Assembly: GCA_011523655.1 (NCBI GenBank)
Contig: WTGH01000039.1
Span: forward strand, 62,001 to 126,000
Length of the DNA: 64,000 nt
Origin: Rhodospirillaceae bacterium
Lineage (GTDB): Bacteria; Pseudomonadota; Alphaproteobacteria; Bin65
Reading direction: 5' to 3'
Shown here: positions 1-9,114 of the stretch, in pieces
Layout: the number at the start of each line of letters is the position of its first letter
Numbering within the stretch: position 1 is the first letter of the stretch
Position numbers and translations under genes: made by a program
Notes under the pieces: generated by a model
What the model was told of the DNA's origin: nothing
What the model saw: the letters and a program-made list of their open reading frames with translations, nothing else
The model's database searches: none

Positions 1-48
1 CAGGGAAACGACCGGTCCCGGAAATTTTTCCGAATTGGCACTCGCCTC

Positions 49-78
49 TTGACACGGTTCAGGCAATCATAGTGAAAT
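49..78 (+). promoter_or_regulatory. Candidate sigma70-type promoter upstream of livK
   Basis: A perfect TTGACA box at 49-54 is followed after 18 bp by TGAAAT (73-78), four of six matches to the -10 consensus. It would give a leader of about 180 nt before the livK start at 266. No gene can be supported in bases 1-265. The long leader and weak -10 make this only a candidate. Confidence 0.3.
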
Positions 79-265
79 TTGATGCCTGAACGAACAGTCG
101 GTCAGGAGAGCGCCTACGCTCCAGTGCGCCGAAAAATTTCTGAAAACGTGCCGCCGTTGCGGGAAAGTCCGCGTGGAAAAACAATATGAAAATAGACAGT
201 AGTCGCCCCGACGCCGGCGTCCCGCGGAGGTGCCACACAAGAACTCGCGTCTCAAGGAGATGAAA

Positions 266-1474
266 ATGGCAAAGCTGACTAATCTGACAATTGCGAAAGG
301 CCCCGGCAGGGGGCATTCGCGACGCTTCGGCACCGCTCTGGCCACGATCGCTATGCTGGCTGTCGGCGCTGCCTTTCCGGGAAGCGTCGGCGCCCAGGAA
401 TTCAAGGTGGGTTACATCATGTCCCTGACCGGCCCGAGCGCGGTGCTCGGAAAAGCGACGCTCGAAGGCGCAAAGGCCGGCATCGAGATGGTGAACAGCA
501 CGGGCGGCATCGGCGGCGCGAAAGTCAAGCTGGTAATCTGTGATGTTAAGTCGTCGGAACAGCAGGCGGTCATCTGCGCACGCCGGCTCGCCTTCCAGGA
601 CAAGGTCAACCTCATGGTCGGCACCGGAAGCTCGCCGCAGACCATTGCGATCCTGCCTACGGTGATGGCGGCGAAGATCCCGCTGTTCGCGATCGCATCC
701 TCGCCACGCACCTATAAGCCGGTGAAGAAGTACAGTTTCAAGGGTATTCAGGGGCTGGGCGACCAGATACCCCTCATCGTCAAGTACCTGAAGGACAAGA
801 AGCTGAACCGGGTTTATGTCATCCATGACAACGGGCCGCTCGGGCAGATCATAGGCAAGATCTTCAAGGGAGCGGTGTCCGGCGCAGGCATCGAAGTTCT
901 CGGCACCGAACTTTATGCACCAACCGATACCAACGTCACCGCTCAGGTCACGCGCATGAGGGCGGCAAAGCCCGATGCGGTTCTGAACATCGCGATCACG
1001 CCGCCGGCCGGCGCGCTGATCGTGAAGACGATGAAACAGCTGGGCATGAATGTGCCGATCATGGTCGGGTCGAACCTGCAGAACCGGGGCTTCGTCAAGC
1101 TGGCCGGCGATGCAGTCGACAACATCGTCTTCCCGGCGTCGAAGGTCGTGCTGGCGGACCTACCGGCCAGCGACCCACTGCGTCCGTCAATCATGAGATT
1201 CCGCGCCGCCTTCGCGAAAATGTACAAGGGTAAGGAGCCGAGTTCGCTTTCGCCGTGGTTGGTGGATGGGATCCTGCTGGCCCAGCGGGCGGGCAAGTCC
1301 CTGGGCAAGAAGGCGCTGGATACGGTTGCGCTGACCGACGCACTCGAAAAAACAAAGGACGTTCCCGGCATCCAGGGTATCTGGACATTCAGTCCGACCG
1401 ACCACGGGCCGAGCCTCAGGCAGGGTATGATTCTGGTGCATTTCCGCGGGAATCGCTGGACAGTCGCAAAATAA
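266..1474 (+). CDS. Branched-chain amino acid/amide-type ABC transporter substrate-binding protein (LivK-like)
   Basis: Periplasmic solute receptor of a Liv/HAAT-type ABC importer (402 aa). I chose ATG 266 because AAGGAG at 254-259 sits six bases upstream; the frame is open back to a GTG at 230 but without a ribosome site. An N-terminal signal peptide (basic start, hydrophobic ALATIAMLAVGAAF, cut near GAQ-EF) precedes the Peripla_BP_6 fold, opened by VGYIMSLTGPSAVLGK, the usual start of LivK-type receptors. Fused permease livHM and ATPases livG and livF follow on the same strand, forming a complete importer. The substrate cannot be read from sequence: the family covers Leu/Ile/Val, amides, urea and aromatic acids. 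Confidence 0.9.
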   Translation: MAKLTNLTIAKGPGRGHSRRFGTALATIAMLAVGAAFPGSVGAQEFKVGYIMSLTGPSAVLGKATLEGAKAGIEMVNSTGGIGGAKVKLVICDVKSSEQQAVICARRLAFQDKVNLMVGTGSSPQTIAILPTVMAAKIPLFAIASSPRTYKPVKKYSFKGIQGLGDQIPLIVKYLKDKKLNRVYVIHDNGPLGQIIGKIFKGAVSGAGIEVLGTELYAPTDTNVTAQVTRMRAAKPDAVLNIAITPPAGALIVKTMKQLGMNVPIMVGSNLQNRGFVKLAGDAVDNIVFPASKVVLADLPASDPLRPSIMRFRAAFAKMYKGKEPSSLSPWLVDGILLAQRAGKSLGKKALDTVALTDALEKTKDVPGIQGIWTFSPTDHGPSLRQGMILVHFRGNRWTVAK

Positions 1475-1505
1475 CAAGGAGTAATCGCCCGAACGGGTCA
1501 GGACT

Positions 1506-3422
1506 TTGGATCTCGTTAGTCTCGGCCAAATTGTCGTATCCGGCCTGGCCAATGGGGCGCTGTACGCCTTCGTTGGCCTGGGTTTCTCGCTCATCAGCCG
1601 AAGCACCGGCATCATCAATTTCGCCCAAGGCGACTTTGCGATGCTGGGGGCCGTACTGACGGGATTCCTCGTCGCCGGGGGAATTCCGCTCATTCTCGCG
1701 GTGCCGCTTGCCGTCCTGGTCTGTGGGCTGGTCGGTGGTGCGTTGCATGTCCTGGCCGTTCAGCGCGCCGAGCGCGCCAACATGGCGCAGCTCATCATCA
1801 TGACCATCGGCTTCGCGATCCTGATCCAGGGAGCCGTGACTTGGGGATGGGGGTCCGACCCGATCGCCATTCCTGCCTTCACCGGGAGTGCGCCGCTCCA
1901 CCTCTTCGGCGTCACCATCCTTCCCCAGCAGCTTTGGCTGGTCGGCACGCTTGCGCTGGTGACGGCGTCGATGTGGTTCTTCTTTCATCGCACGGTGTTG
2001 GGCCTCGCGTTGCGCGCCGGCGCATCCAATCCGCTCGGCGCCGCGTTCGTTGGCATCGATCACAGGCGGCTTGGCGCCTACTCCTTCGTCGCCGGCGGGT
2101 TGCTCGGCGGCCTCGGCGGAGCGGTTTGGGCGCCCATTGCCTTCGCTCAGGTCGATATCGGTATCGCGCTGGGGCTGAAGGGCTTCACCGCCGCTGCCCT
2201 GGGCGGTTTCGGCACCACCTTTGGCCCGATCGCCGGCGGTCTGATCTTTGGCCTGGTCGAGAGCCTGGCGGCTGGATTGATATCTTCGGCCTATACCGAT
2301 GCGATCGCCTACGGACTGCTGCTCGCTGTGCTTATCGTCCGGCCGCAAGGTCTGCTCGGAAAGATCCAGCGCGGCGCTGCCGACGACAACCGGGAAGAGG
2401 TGCTCTCGGCAGGCTTGATGCCGACACGGCTCAGCGGACATGACTTTGTCCGTTTAGGCGCCGGGATCGGCGTTCTGCTGCTGCTGAGCGTTATCCTTGC
2501 CGCCTCCTGGAAGACGGCAGCGATATTTGCCGGGATCACCGCAATCGTGGTCATCGGCATGGTCCTCCTGACCGGGTTTGCCGGCCAGATTTCCCTCGGT
2601 CAGGGCACCTTCATGATGGTAGGCGCTTACGCCAGCGGCTATCTAACCCTGAAACAAGGCTGGCCGGCCATCGCCGCGATCGCCTTCGGCATGGTCTTCG
2701 CAGGGCTGCTCGCACTTGTCGTCGGGCGTTTCATCTTCCGGCTTCGCGGCTACTACCTGGCGATGGCAAGCCTTAGCCTCCTGATGATCTTCCAGACCTT
2801 GGCCCGAGAACTGCACAGCATCACCGGCGGACCGAATGGCCTGCCCGGCATTGCCCCGCTCAAGATTTTCGGGATGCAGTTCTTTACCGACGACGAGGTC
2901 TTCCTGGTTATCGTGGTGGCGACCCTGCTCTGTCTGATCGCCGGGCTCAGCATAACCCGTTCGAGAGTGGGACGGGCGCTGCTGGCGATCCGCTCGGATG
3001 AGTTGGCCGCGCGCGCCTGCGGCGCGAACGCCGTCTGGCTGAAGATTGGCGCCTTCGTCTTCGCCGCCGCTTGCGCCAGTCTCGCCGGCAGCTTGTATGT
3101 CCACTATCTCGGGATTGCCAACCCGTTGCCCTTCAGCTTCAAATCGAGCATCGAGCATATCGTTGCACTCACGCTTGGTGGCTTCCTGGCGCTCTATGGC
3201 AGTTATTTCGGCGCCGCGATCGTTGTCGCCTTGCCGTCCGTTATCACGACAGTGTTCGGCGACGCGGATACACAGGCGGGCGCGGGCCTGAAATACCTGC
3301 TCTTCGGCCTGTTGCTGATCGTAGTCATCATTGCGCAGTCCAACGGCAACGCCCGCAGGGTATCCGAGCGTGTCCGGGAGTGGATTTGCAACGGATTTCG
3401 CCTCAAGACGGCCGAAACATGA
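1506..3422 (+). CDS. Fused LivH-LivM type ABC transporter permease
   Basis: Inner-membrane permease of the Liv-type importer, 638 aa, about twice the length of a single permease. Residues about 1-290 are LivH-like (GLANGALYAFVGLGFSLI, GIINFAQGDFAMLG). Residues about 310-625 are LivM-like (LLTGFAGQISLGQGTFMMVGA, then LRGYYLAMASLSLL). The two halves are joined by a short polar linker (residues about 280-310), so the heterodimeric channel is made as one chain. The start is a TTG at 1506; the upstream Shine-Dalgarno is weak, so a nearby alternative start is possible. The stop overlaps the livG start as ATGA, implying translational coupling. Fused LivHM proteins are known in proteobacteria but are the minority form. 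Confidence 0.9.
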   Translation: MDLVSLGQIVVSGLANGALYAFVGLGFSLISRSTGIINFAQGDFAMLGAVLTGFLVAGGIPLILAVPLAVLVCGLVGGALHVLAVQRAERANMAQLIIMTIGFAILIQGAVTWGWGSDPIAIPAFTGSAPLHLFGVTILPQQLWLVGTLALVTASMWFFFHRTVLGLALRAGASNPLGAAFVGIDHRRLGAYSFVAGGLLGGLGGAVWAPIAFAQVDIGIALGLKGFTAAALGGFGTTFGPIAGGLIFGLVESLAAGLISSAYTDAIAYGLLLAVLIVRPQGLLGKIQRGAADDNREEVLSAGLMPTRLSGHDFVRLGAGIGVLLLLSVILAASWKTAAIFAGITAIVVIGMVLLTGFAGQISLGQGTFMMVGAYASGYLTLKQGWPAIAAIAFGMVFAGLLALVVGRFIFRLRGYYLAMASLSLLMIFQTLARELHSITGGPNGLPGIAPLKIFGMQFFTDDEVFLVIVVATLLCLIAGLSITRSRVGRALLAIRSDELAARACGANAVWLKIGAFVFAAACASLAGSLYVHYLGIANPLPFSFKSSIEHIVALTLGGFLALYGSYFGAAIVVALPSVITTVFGDADTQAGAGLKYLLFGLLLIVVIIAQSNGNARRVSERVREWICNGFRLKTAET

Positions 3423-4216
3423 CCTCGGTCCATGACAGCGAAAAGCCAGCGAGCGGCCTGGTTCTGCAGGTCGAAAACCTCTCGGTGCAATTCGGCGGCC
3501 TGCGTGCTGTCGACGATGTCTCCTTCTCGGTGGCACCGGCAGAGATCGTCGGGTTGATCGGTCCCAACGGCGCCGGCAAGACGACCACCTTCAACTGCAT
3601 TTCCGGCGTAATCGTGCCGACGGAAGGGAGAATCCTGATTCAGGGTCAGACGGTCACCCCCTTCACGCCGGAGCGCGCTTGTGCCATGGGGGTCCTCAGA
3701 ACCTTCCAGAATGTGCGCCTTTTCGGCGAGCTTTCGCTGCGCGAGAACATCATGATGGGCGCCTACGGCGCTGGGCGCTGCGGCATGTTGTCGGCAATGC
3801 TTCGCCTGCCGATCCACGGTCGTCTGGAGCGGGTGGCCGCCGAACGCGCCGACCACTGGATGAATCTCCTGGGTCTGGCGGACTATGCCGACGCTGGCGC
3901 GACATCACTGCCTCTAGGCTTGCAACGGGTCGCCGAGGTGGCGCGCGCCATGGCGGCGAACCCGGAGATCGTCCTGCTCGACGAACCGGGCGCCGGCCTG
4001 AACAAGGTCGAGAAGGAGAAATTGTCAGACATCCTTCGGAGCATCGCGGCCGAAACCAACTGCGCGCTTTTGGTGGTCGATCACGACATGGGCCTGGTCA
4101 TGGGTCTGGTCGAACGCCTTGTGGTGCTCGATTTTGGCAAGCTCATCGCTCAGGGCCGCCCGGAAGCCGTGGCGCAGAACCCGGATGTAATCGAAGCCTA
4201 TCTGGGTGTGGCGTGA
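3419..4216 (+). CDS. livG: Branched-chain amino acid-type ABC transporter ATPase (LivG)
   Basis: Cytoplasmic ATPase (265 aa) that powers the fused LivHM permease together with LivF. Walker A GPNGAGKT lies at about residues 48-55. The signature is the LivG-style degenerate SLPLGLQRVAEVARA, followed by Walker B IVLLDEPGAGLN and the H-loop VVDHDM. The insert between Walker A and the signature is longer than in LivF, as expected for LivG. ATG 3419 overlaps the livHM stop (ATGA). The stop in turn overlaps the livF start (TGATG), so the three reading frames form one coupled operon. Confidence 0.93.
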   Translation: MTSVHDSEKPASGLVLQVENLSVQFGGLRAVDDVSFSVAPAEIVGLIGPNGAGKTTTFNCISGVIVPTEGRILIQGQTVTPFTPERACAMGVLRTFQNVRLFGELSLRENIMMGAYGAGRCGMLSAMLRLPIHGRLERVAAERADHWMNLLGLADYADAGATSLPLGLQRVAEVARAMAANPEIVLLDEPGAGLNKVEKEKLSDILRSIAAETNCALLVVDHDMGLVMGLVERLVVLDFGKLIAQGRPEAVAQNPDVIEAYLGVA

Positions 4217-4941
4217 TGCTGGAAATCAGCGCGCTCCATGCCGGTTACGGCAAGGTCGCGGTGCTCGACGCCATCGATCTTGAGGTCAATGAGGGCGAGT
4301 TCGTTGCGATCCTGGGGCCTAACGGCGCCGGCAAGAGTACGCTGCTCAAGACCATCGCGGGTGTGCTTTCGCCGGAACGCGGTACGATTTCCCTTTTCGG
4401 CAGGTGCATCGACAGGCTTGGTCCGGCAGAGCGCATCCGGATAGGCTTGGGCGCAATTCCGGAAGCCCGGCAGCTCTTCTCCGACATGAGCGTGCGCGAG
4501 AATTTGGTGCTGGGCGCCTATGCGCGGATCGGCATCAGGATTCCCGAGGCGCTCGCGGCGGATCTCGATGAGGTCTTCGCCCTGTTTCCACGCTTGCGCG
4601 AGCGAGACAAACAGATCGCCGGCAGTCTGTCCGGCGGCGAGGCCCAGATGCTGGCGATCGCTCGCGCGCTGATGGGGCGCCCTCGGCTCCTGTTATGCGA
4701 CGAGCCCTCGCTGGGTCTCGCACCCATGCTGGTTCGCGAGATGCTCGGAGCGCTGGAGAAGCTGCGGGAACAGGGGATCACTATCCTGATGGCGGACCAG
4801 AATGCGCTTGCGGTTCTGCAGATGGCGGACCGCGGCTACGTCCTGGATACCGGTCGCATCGTTGCACAAGGTGAAAGTAAGTCTCTGCTAAATGATAAAA
4901 GGCTGCACGCCGCCTATCTCGGCGCCGGCCTGTCGCAATAG
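4216..4941 (+). CDS. livF: Branched-chain amino acid-type ABC transporter ATPase (LivF)
   Basis: Second ATPase of the Liv-type importer, 241 aa, normal for LivF. Walker A GPNGAGKS is at about 34-41, the Q-loop region reads PEARQLFSDMSVREN, the signature is LSGGEAQMLAIARAL, Walker B is LLLCDEPSLGLAP, and MADQNA stands in the H-loop position, as usual in LivF. ATG 4216 shares its A with the livG TGA. It is the last gene of the operon; the next gene is convergent. Confidence 0.93.
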   Translation: MLEISALHAGYGKVAVLDAIDLEVNEGEFVAILGPNGAGKSTLLKTIAGVLSPERGTISLFGRCIDRLGPAERIRIGLGAIPEARQLFSDMSVRENLVLGAYARIGIRIPEALAADLDEVFALFPRLRERDKQIAGSLSGGEAQMLAIARALMGRPRLLLCDEPSLGLAPMLVREMLGALEKLREQGITILMADQNALAVLQMADRGYVLDTGRIVAQGESKSLLNDKRLHAAYLGAGLSQ

Positions 4942-5011
4942 TTTGTCGGTCCTGCAATCGCACCGGCCCGGTCAACGCTTCTTGGGAACCACCGGGATCT
5001 TCGGGCGTCGC

Positions 5012-5215
5012 TCCTCTGCCCTCCCTGTCCCGGGCGAAGGCGAGATGGAGGTCGAACCGGCACTTCACCTCGAAATACCGGCTCTCCAGGCCGAGAAATG
5101 CCGGGCACCGCGAGGCGGACTTCGCGTGGCGCCGGCTCGGTTCGGCCGAGCGGACGCGCGCCGGCGTATCGAAGATGACGCCGCCGCGCTCCGCGTTCAG
5201 CAGGCAGCCGACGTG
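5012..5215 (-). pseudogene. Possible decayed gene fragment in the livF-esterase gap
   Basis: The 417-base gap 4942-5358 holds no intact gene. On the minus strand, 5215 down to about 5012 encodes a protein-like stretch (HVGCLLNAERGGVIF, then CPAFLGLESRYFEVKC and RFDLHLAFARD). Its composition looks coded: aromatic residues and a Cys-Pro pair at sensible spacing. It then runs into Gly/Pro/Arg-rich sequence typical of non-coding GC-rich DNA. A shift of one base would extend it a few residues to a stop. I read this as the remnant of a hypothetical protein gene; no function can be given. It could also be a chance open stretch. Confidence 0.3.
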
Positions 5216-5358
5216 ACGGGACCGGAGTGCTGAAAGTCTTAGAGAAATTGAAGAAGTGATGCCGTTTCCCGTTAAGGTTCGTTTGTACAGATAGAGCAAT
5301 AGCCTAACGGTTGGCGCTCCCTGCAGCTTCAGAGTTACACTTGACGCCAAGAATTCGG

Positions 5359-6183
5359 CTACTGGCCCCGCATAAATACCGCGCAGCGCTCCAACCACAG
5401 GGTTACTGCAGGCACGACGGCCGGGCCGTCATGGGCGACTCCTTCTAGAAGTTCGAACTCTGTCGACGCCCCGCGTCGGTCCAACTCGCACTGCAGCCGC
5501 TTCAGCCGCTCGATCCGGTTCGTCGACTCGTCATTGACGCCCGGGATATAGACAGGATCGCCGGGTTCCTTGGCGATTTCCCAGATTTCGGTATCTGCTT
5601 CCCCAGCGACCAGGTGGACAGGGACTGCCGGAACGGCGTCGTTGTCGAAACCGATACCGAAGCGCGCCTCAAGCCCGCCGACGCCGGCCGGCCAGGCGCG
5701 GGCCGGGTCGGGCAGCGTGACGTTGCCCGGCGCGCCGACCGATAACGCCGCCAAACGGTGCGGATGCAAGTACAGAAAGCGGTGGGCGAACTGGCCGCCG
5801 CCGCTGTAGCCGAACAGGGCGAAGCGGTCTGCGGCGAGCGGCCAGATGCCGGCGGCCTGGTCGATCATGTCGAGCAATAGCAGATCGAATCGCACCCCGT
5901 GAGCCTCGATCCACTTGTAGCCATGGACGTCGCCCGGAACAGCGGCGCCGACCGGGAACAGGGGCGCCAGAAGGACCGTGCCCGTACGGTCGGCAAAGTC
6001 CCGGAAGGCGTCGCGAAAATTGTCCCGACGGGTTGTGCCGTGCACCAGGACGAGCAGCGGCGCGGTGCGGTCCCGCGGCAGCGATTGCGGCACATAGAGC
6101 GACAGGGCGAAGCGCGGGTCCAGCCGGCTCGCCATCCAGGGCGTGAAGCCCGTATCGTAAGGGAAGAGGTCCGCCCGCTTCAT
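5359..6183 (-). CDS. Alpha/beta hydrolase (PHB-depolymerase/esterase-like)
   Basis: Predicted serine hydrolase of 274 aa. The nucleophile elbow is GYSGGGQ, the oxyanion strand is LLVLVHGTTR, and a late histidine (VAHDGP) can complete the triad; an acidic residue near VAGEADTE is a candidate third member. No clear signal peptide, so probably cytoplasmic. I start it at MKRADLFPYDTG (6183). The frame is open to 6270, but the extra 29 residues are Arg/Ala-rich and would run into the palindrome at 6264-6278. It is divergent from the LysR gene at 6312, a common regulator-target layout. Substrate unknown. Confidence 0.75.
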   Translation of the reverse strand: MKRADLFPYDTGFTPWMASRLDPRFALSLYVPQSLPRDRTAPLLVLVHGTTRRDNFRDAFRDFADRTGTVLLAPLFPVGAAVPGDVHGYKWIEAHGVRFDLLLLDMIDQAAGIWPLAADRFALFGYSGGGQFAHRFLYLHPHRLAALSVGAPGNVTLPDPARAWPAGVGGLEARFGIGFDNDAVPAVPVHLVAGEADTEIWEIAKEPGDPVYIPGVNDESTNRIERLKRLQCELDRRGASTEFELLEGVAHDGPAVVPAVTLWLERCAVFMRGQ

Positions 6184-6263
6184 CGTAGCGCCCGGTTGAC
6201 GCAACGGGAGGCGTCGGGCAAGGCGAGCAGCCGCACGGAACGTCTCGCTGCGGGCGCCGAATT

Positions 6264-6278
6264 CCCGCATAGTGCGGG
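6264..6278. promoter_or_regulatory. Inverted repeat in the esterase/LysR divergent region
   Basis: CCCGCA-TAG-TGCGGG is a perfect 6-bp inverted repeat between the divergent esterase and LysR genes, 34 bp before the LysR start. It contains GCATA, which recurs three times upstream of the peptide transporter at 7250-7421. This suits a LysR autoregulatory site but is unproven. Confidence 0.4.
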
Positions 6279-6311
6279 CTCGCCTCGACAGCAGTCCCCA
6301 GGGGTCGACGG

Positions 6312-7247
6312 ATGGAAATCAAATGGCTCGAAGATTTCCTGGTGCTCGCGACGACGCGCAGCTTTTCCCGGGCCGCCGAAGAGCGCAACACGACCCAGTC
6401 GACGCTCAGCCGGCGCATCCAGCAGCTTGAAGACTGGCTGGGCGTGCGCCTGATCGACCGGAGTTCCCAGCCCGTCGGCCTGACCCGGGCGGGCAGCGAT
6501 TTCTACCGGGAGTCGGTCGCGATCGTCCGGACCGTGTACCGGGCGCGCGCCGGCGCCCGACGGATCGGCCTGCAGGGGGCGGAGCAATTGCGGATCAGCG
6601 CCCAGCATGTCCTGGCGCGCCATTTCCTGCCCCGGCTGCTGGCGCGGATCGAGGCACGCCTGGAGATCGGCGGCGTCACCCTGAAATCCGACAATCTGTA
6701 TAACTGCGTCGACGACCTGCTCAACGACGAGGTCGATTTCATGGTGTGCTTCCACCAGCCGGCAATGCCGGATTTGGTCGACCTGAGCGGCTACGACTTC
6801 CTGGTCGTCGGCTCGGAGGAAATGGTTCCGGTTTCGCTGCCGGACGACAGCGGCGCCCCGCGTTTTGCACTGCCCGGCACGGCCGGGGCGCCGGTGCCCT
6901 GCATCGGGTTTTCTTCGGAAAACCCGCTCGGCTGGCACCGCCAGGCGCGCATGACGGCGCAGGATATCGAACTCCATATCAACCCGGTCTACGAATCGAC
7001 CATGGGCGAGATCATCCGCGACATGGTCCTGGACGGGCGCGGGATGGCCTGGCTGCAGACCATGCTGGTCGGCGGCGACCTGACGGTCGGCCGCCTGGTG
7101 CGCGCCGGCGATGCGACTTGGGACCAGTCCATCGAGATCAGGCTCTTCCGCACCCGCGCCCTCGGCCGGGGCGCCGTCGAACAGATCTGGGACATGCTGC
7201 GCGACGGCGGCTTCCCGCCCGGCACGCCAGATCCAAGGCCCAGCTAG
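6312..7247 (+). CDS. LysR family transcriptional regulator (HypT/YjiE-like)
   Basis: DNA-binding regulator of 311 aa, the usual LTTR length. The winged helix-turn-helix spans residues 1-60 (FLVLATTRSFSRAAEERNTTQSTLSRRIQQLEDWLGVRLIDR, canonical LTTR spacing). It is followed by a linker helix and an effector-binding domain (about 90-295). The opening MEIKWLEDFLVLATTRSFSRAAEERN resembles the HypT/YjiE branch, but ligand type cannot be assigned from this. It is divergent from the esterase and upstream, same strand, of the peptide ABC transporter; either could be a target. No cysteine pattern indicating redox sensing was established. Confidence 0.85.
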   Translation: MEIKWLEDFLVLATTRSFSRAAEERNTTQSTLSRRIQQLEDWLGVRLIDRSSQPVGLTRAGSDFYRESVAIVRTVYRARAGARRIGLQGAEQLRISAQHVLARHFLPRLLARIEARLEIGGVTLKSDNLYNCVDDLLNDEVDFMVCFHQPAMPDLVDLSGYDFLVVGSEEMVPVSLPDDSGAPRFALPGTAGAPVPCIGFSSENPLGWHRQARMTAQDIELHINPVYESTMGEIIRDMVLDGRGMAWLQTMLVGGDLTVGRLVRAGDATWDQSIEIRLFRTRALGRGAVEQIWDMLRDGGFPPGTPDPRPS

Positions 7248-7249
7248 AT

Positions 7250-7279
7250 TATGCAAAAATCGCATAGTATAGTTGCATA
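7250..7279. promoter_or_regulatory. GCATA-containing repeats upstream of the peptide transporter
   Basis: In the 239-base gap between the LysR gene and the substrate-binding protein, TATGC (7250-7254) and GCATA (7262-7266) form an inverted pair separated by seven bases, with another GCATA at 7275-7279. A fourth lies at 7417-7421, about 65 bp before the SBP start. The same pentamer lies in the palindrome upstream of the LysR gene. The gap is AT-richer than its surroundings, as expected of a promoter. Confidence 0.4.
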
Positions 7280-7486
7280 GCAGCCGGCAGGTATTCGGCG
7301 GCAGTCCCGGCCTGTGATCCAGCTTTCCGGTTAAATTTTCAGTTTGAAGAAAAACCGGCATGTTTGTATGATTTGAGGAAGAGGCATTGGGATTGGCGTT
7401 ATTCTATCGAAAATTCGCATAACATCAAGCACGCCGGTCTTCGATCAATGCCAGGTTTCGTGGACGCGGGATGAGAGGAGGAATTC

Positions 7487-9073
7487 ATGTCCGTAATCCG
7501 CAAGAACTTCGCCCCTGCCGCCCTAACGGCGGCCATCGGCGCCGGCCTCGCCCTGTCGCTGGCGGCCGGGGCCGCCGCCGACACGCCCAAGAAAGGCGGC
7601 ACGCTGGTCATCGGTTCCCCGCAGACGCCGCGGCACCTGAATCCGGCGGTGCAATCGGGCGTCGCCACGGGCATGCCCGGATCGCAGATTTTTGCGACGC
7701 CGCTCCGGTTCGACGAGAACTGGAACCCGCAGCCCTATCTGGCTGAAAGCTGGAAGGTTTCGGCCGACGGCCTGAGCGTGACGCTCAACCTGCGCAAGAA
7801 CGCGAAGTTCCACGACGGCAAGCCGGTCACCTCGGAAGACGTCGCCTTCTCGATCGATACGATCAAGAAAAACCATCCCTTCAAGACGATGTTCTCGCCC
7901 GTGGCGAAGGTCGAAACGCCAGATCCGTACACGGCCATCCTGCGGCTGAGCAAGCCGCATCCGGCGATCCTGCTGGCCATGTCCTCGTCGTTGTGCGCGA
8001 TCATCCCGAAGCATGTCTACGGCGACGGCAAGGACGCCAAGCGCCATCCGATGAACCTGAAGCCGGTCGGCTCCGGACCGTTCCGTTTCGTCGAATATGT
8101 CAAGGGCCAGCACATCATTCTGGAGCGCGACCCGAACTTCTTCCTGAAGGGCAAGCCTTATCTCGACAAGATCATCTACAAGATAAACAAGAACACCAAT
8201 TCCCTCGCGCTCGGCCTGGAGCGGGGCGATATCCACCTCCGCGCGTTCAACACCAAGTCGCGCGAGCTTGGCCGGCTCAAGAAGAACAAGAACCTGGTCG
8301 TGACCTCGCAGGGGTATGCCGCGATCGGCCCGATCGCCTGGCTGGCGTTCAACCTGAAACACCCGATTCTGGGCAAGAAGGCCGTGCGCCAGGCGATCGC
8401 CTACACGGTCGACCGCAAGTTCATCAATGAATCGCTGCACAGCGGGCTGTCGAAGCCGGCCCTCGGTCCGATCGCCATGGGCAATCCGCTGGCCGACCAG
8501 AACGCGAAGCGCTACGACCTCGACCTCGACAAGGCGAACAAGATGCTCGACGCGGCGGGCTATCCGCGCAAGGCCGACGGCACGCGCTTCCAGGTCACGC
8601 TCGATACCCTGCTGTCGCAGCGCGATGCGGCGGAATATCTCAAGCCCCAGCTGAAAAAGGTCGGCATCGACGTCAAGCTCCGCATCCCTCCGGACTTCCC
8701 GACCTGGGCCATCTGGGTCAAGAGCCACGAATTCGACATGACGGTCGACGTCGTCTTCAACTGGGGCGATCCGGTGATCGGTGTGCACCGCACCTATGTG
8801 GCGTCCAATATCCGCAAGGGCGTGATCTGGTCGAACACGCAAAGCTACTCCAACCCGAAGGTCGATGCGCTGCTCGAAAAGGCGGGCGTCGAGCTCGATC
8901 CGGCGAAACGCAGGCAGATCTATCTGGAATTCCAGAAGATCGTGACCGACGAGCTGCCGGTCTACTGGATGTACGGGCTGCCCTACCACACGATCTACAA
9001 CAAGAAGGTGGGCAACCCGCCGCTGACGATCTGGGGCACCATGGGCCCCATGGATAACGTCTACCTGAAATAG
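7487..9073 (+). CDS. Peptide/opine-type ABC transporter substrate-binding protein (SBP_bac_5)
   Basis: Periplasmic receptor (528 aa) of a dipeptide/oligopeptide-family importer. The signal peptide is visible (positively charged MSVIRKN, hydrophobic core, AAGAAA-DTPKKGG). The mature part starts with KKGGTLVIGSPQTPRHLNP and carries the cluster-C hallmark LNLRKNAKFHDGKPVTSEDVAFS at about residues 95-120. The start is backed by a strong AGAGGAGGAATT site just before ATG 7487. Two permeases and two ATPases follow, so the system is complete. Clients of this family include peptides, nickel, opines, glutathione and heme; nothing here decides among them, but the coupled amidohydrolase hints at an amide or peptide. 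Confidence 0.9.
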   Translation: MSVIRKNFAPAALTAAIGAGLALSLAAGAAADTPKKGGTLVIGSPQTPRHLNPAVQSGVATGMPGSQIFATPLRFDENWNPQPYLAESWKVSADGLSVTLNLRKNAKFHDGKPVTSEDVAFSIDTIKKNHPFKTMFSPVAKVETPDPYTAILRLSKPHPAILLAMSSSLCAIIPKHVYGDGKDAKRHPMNLKPVGSGPFRFVEYVKGQHIILERDPNFFLKGKPYLDKIIYKINKNTNSLALGLERGDIHLRAFNTKSRELGRLKKNKNLVVTSQGYAAIGPIAWLAFNLKHPILGKKAVRQAIAYTVDRKFINESLHSGLSKPALGPIAMGNPLADQNAKRYDLDLDKANKMLDAAGYPRKADGTRFQVTLDTLLSQRDAAEYLKPQLKKVGIDVKLRIPPDFPTWAIWVKSHEFDMTVDVVFNWGDPVIGVHRTYVASNIRKGVIWSNTQSYSNPKVDALLEKAGVELDPAKRRQIYLEFQKIVTDELPVYWMYGLPYHTIYNKKVGNPPLTIWGTMGPMDNVYLK

Positions 9074-9114
9074 TCCGCCATCCGGATAACGGTTCCGGCA
9101 ATGGGCCGGGGAGC

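Noticed and set aside
4892-5233. A 113-aa plus-strand gene after livF
   Set aside because: It starts inside livF, has no ribosome site and shows antisense-type composition; the minus strand looks more protein-like here.
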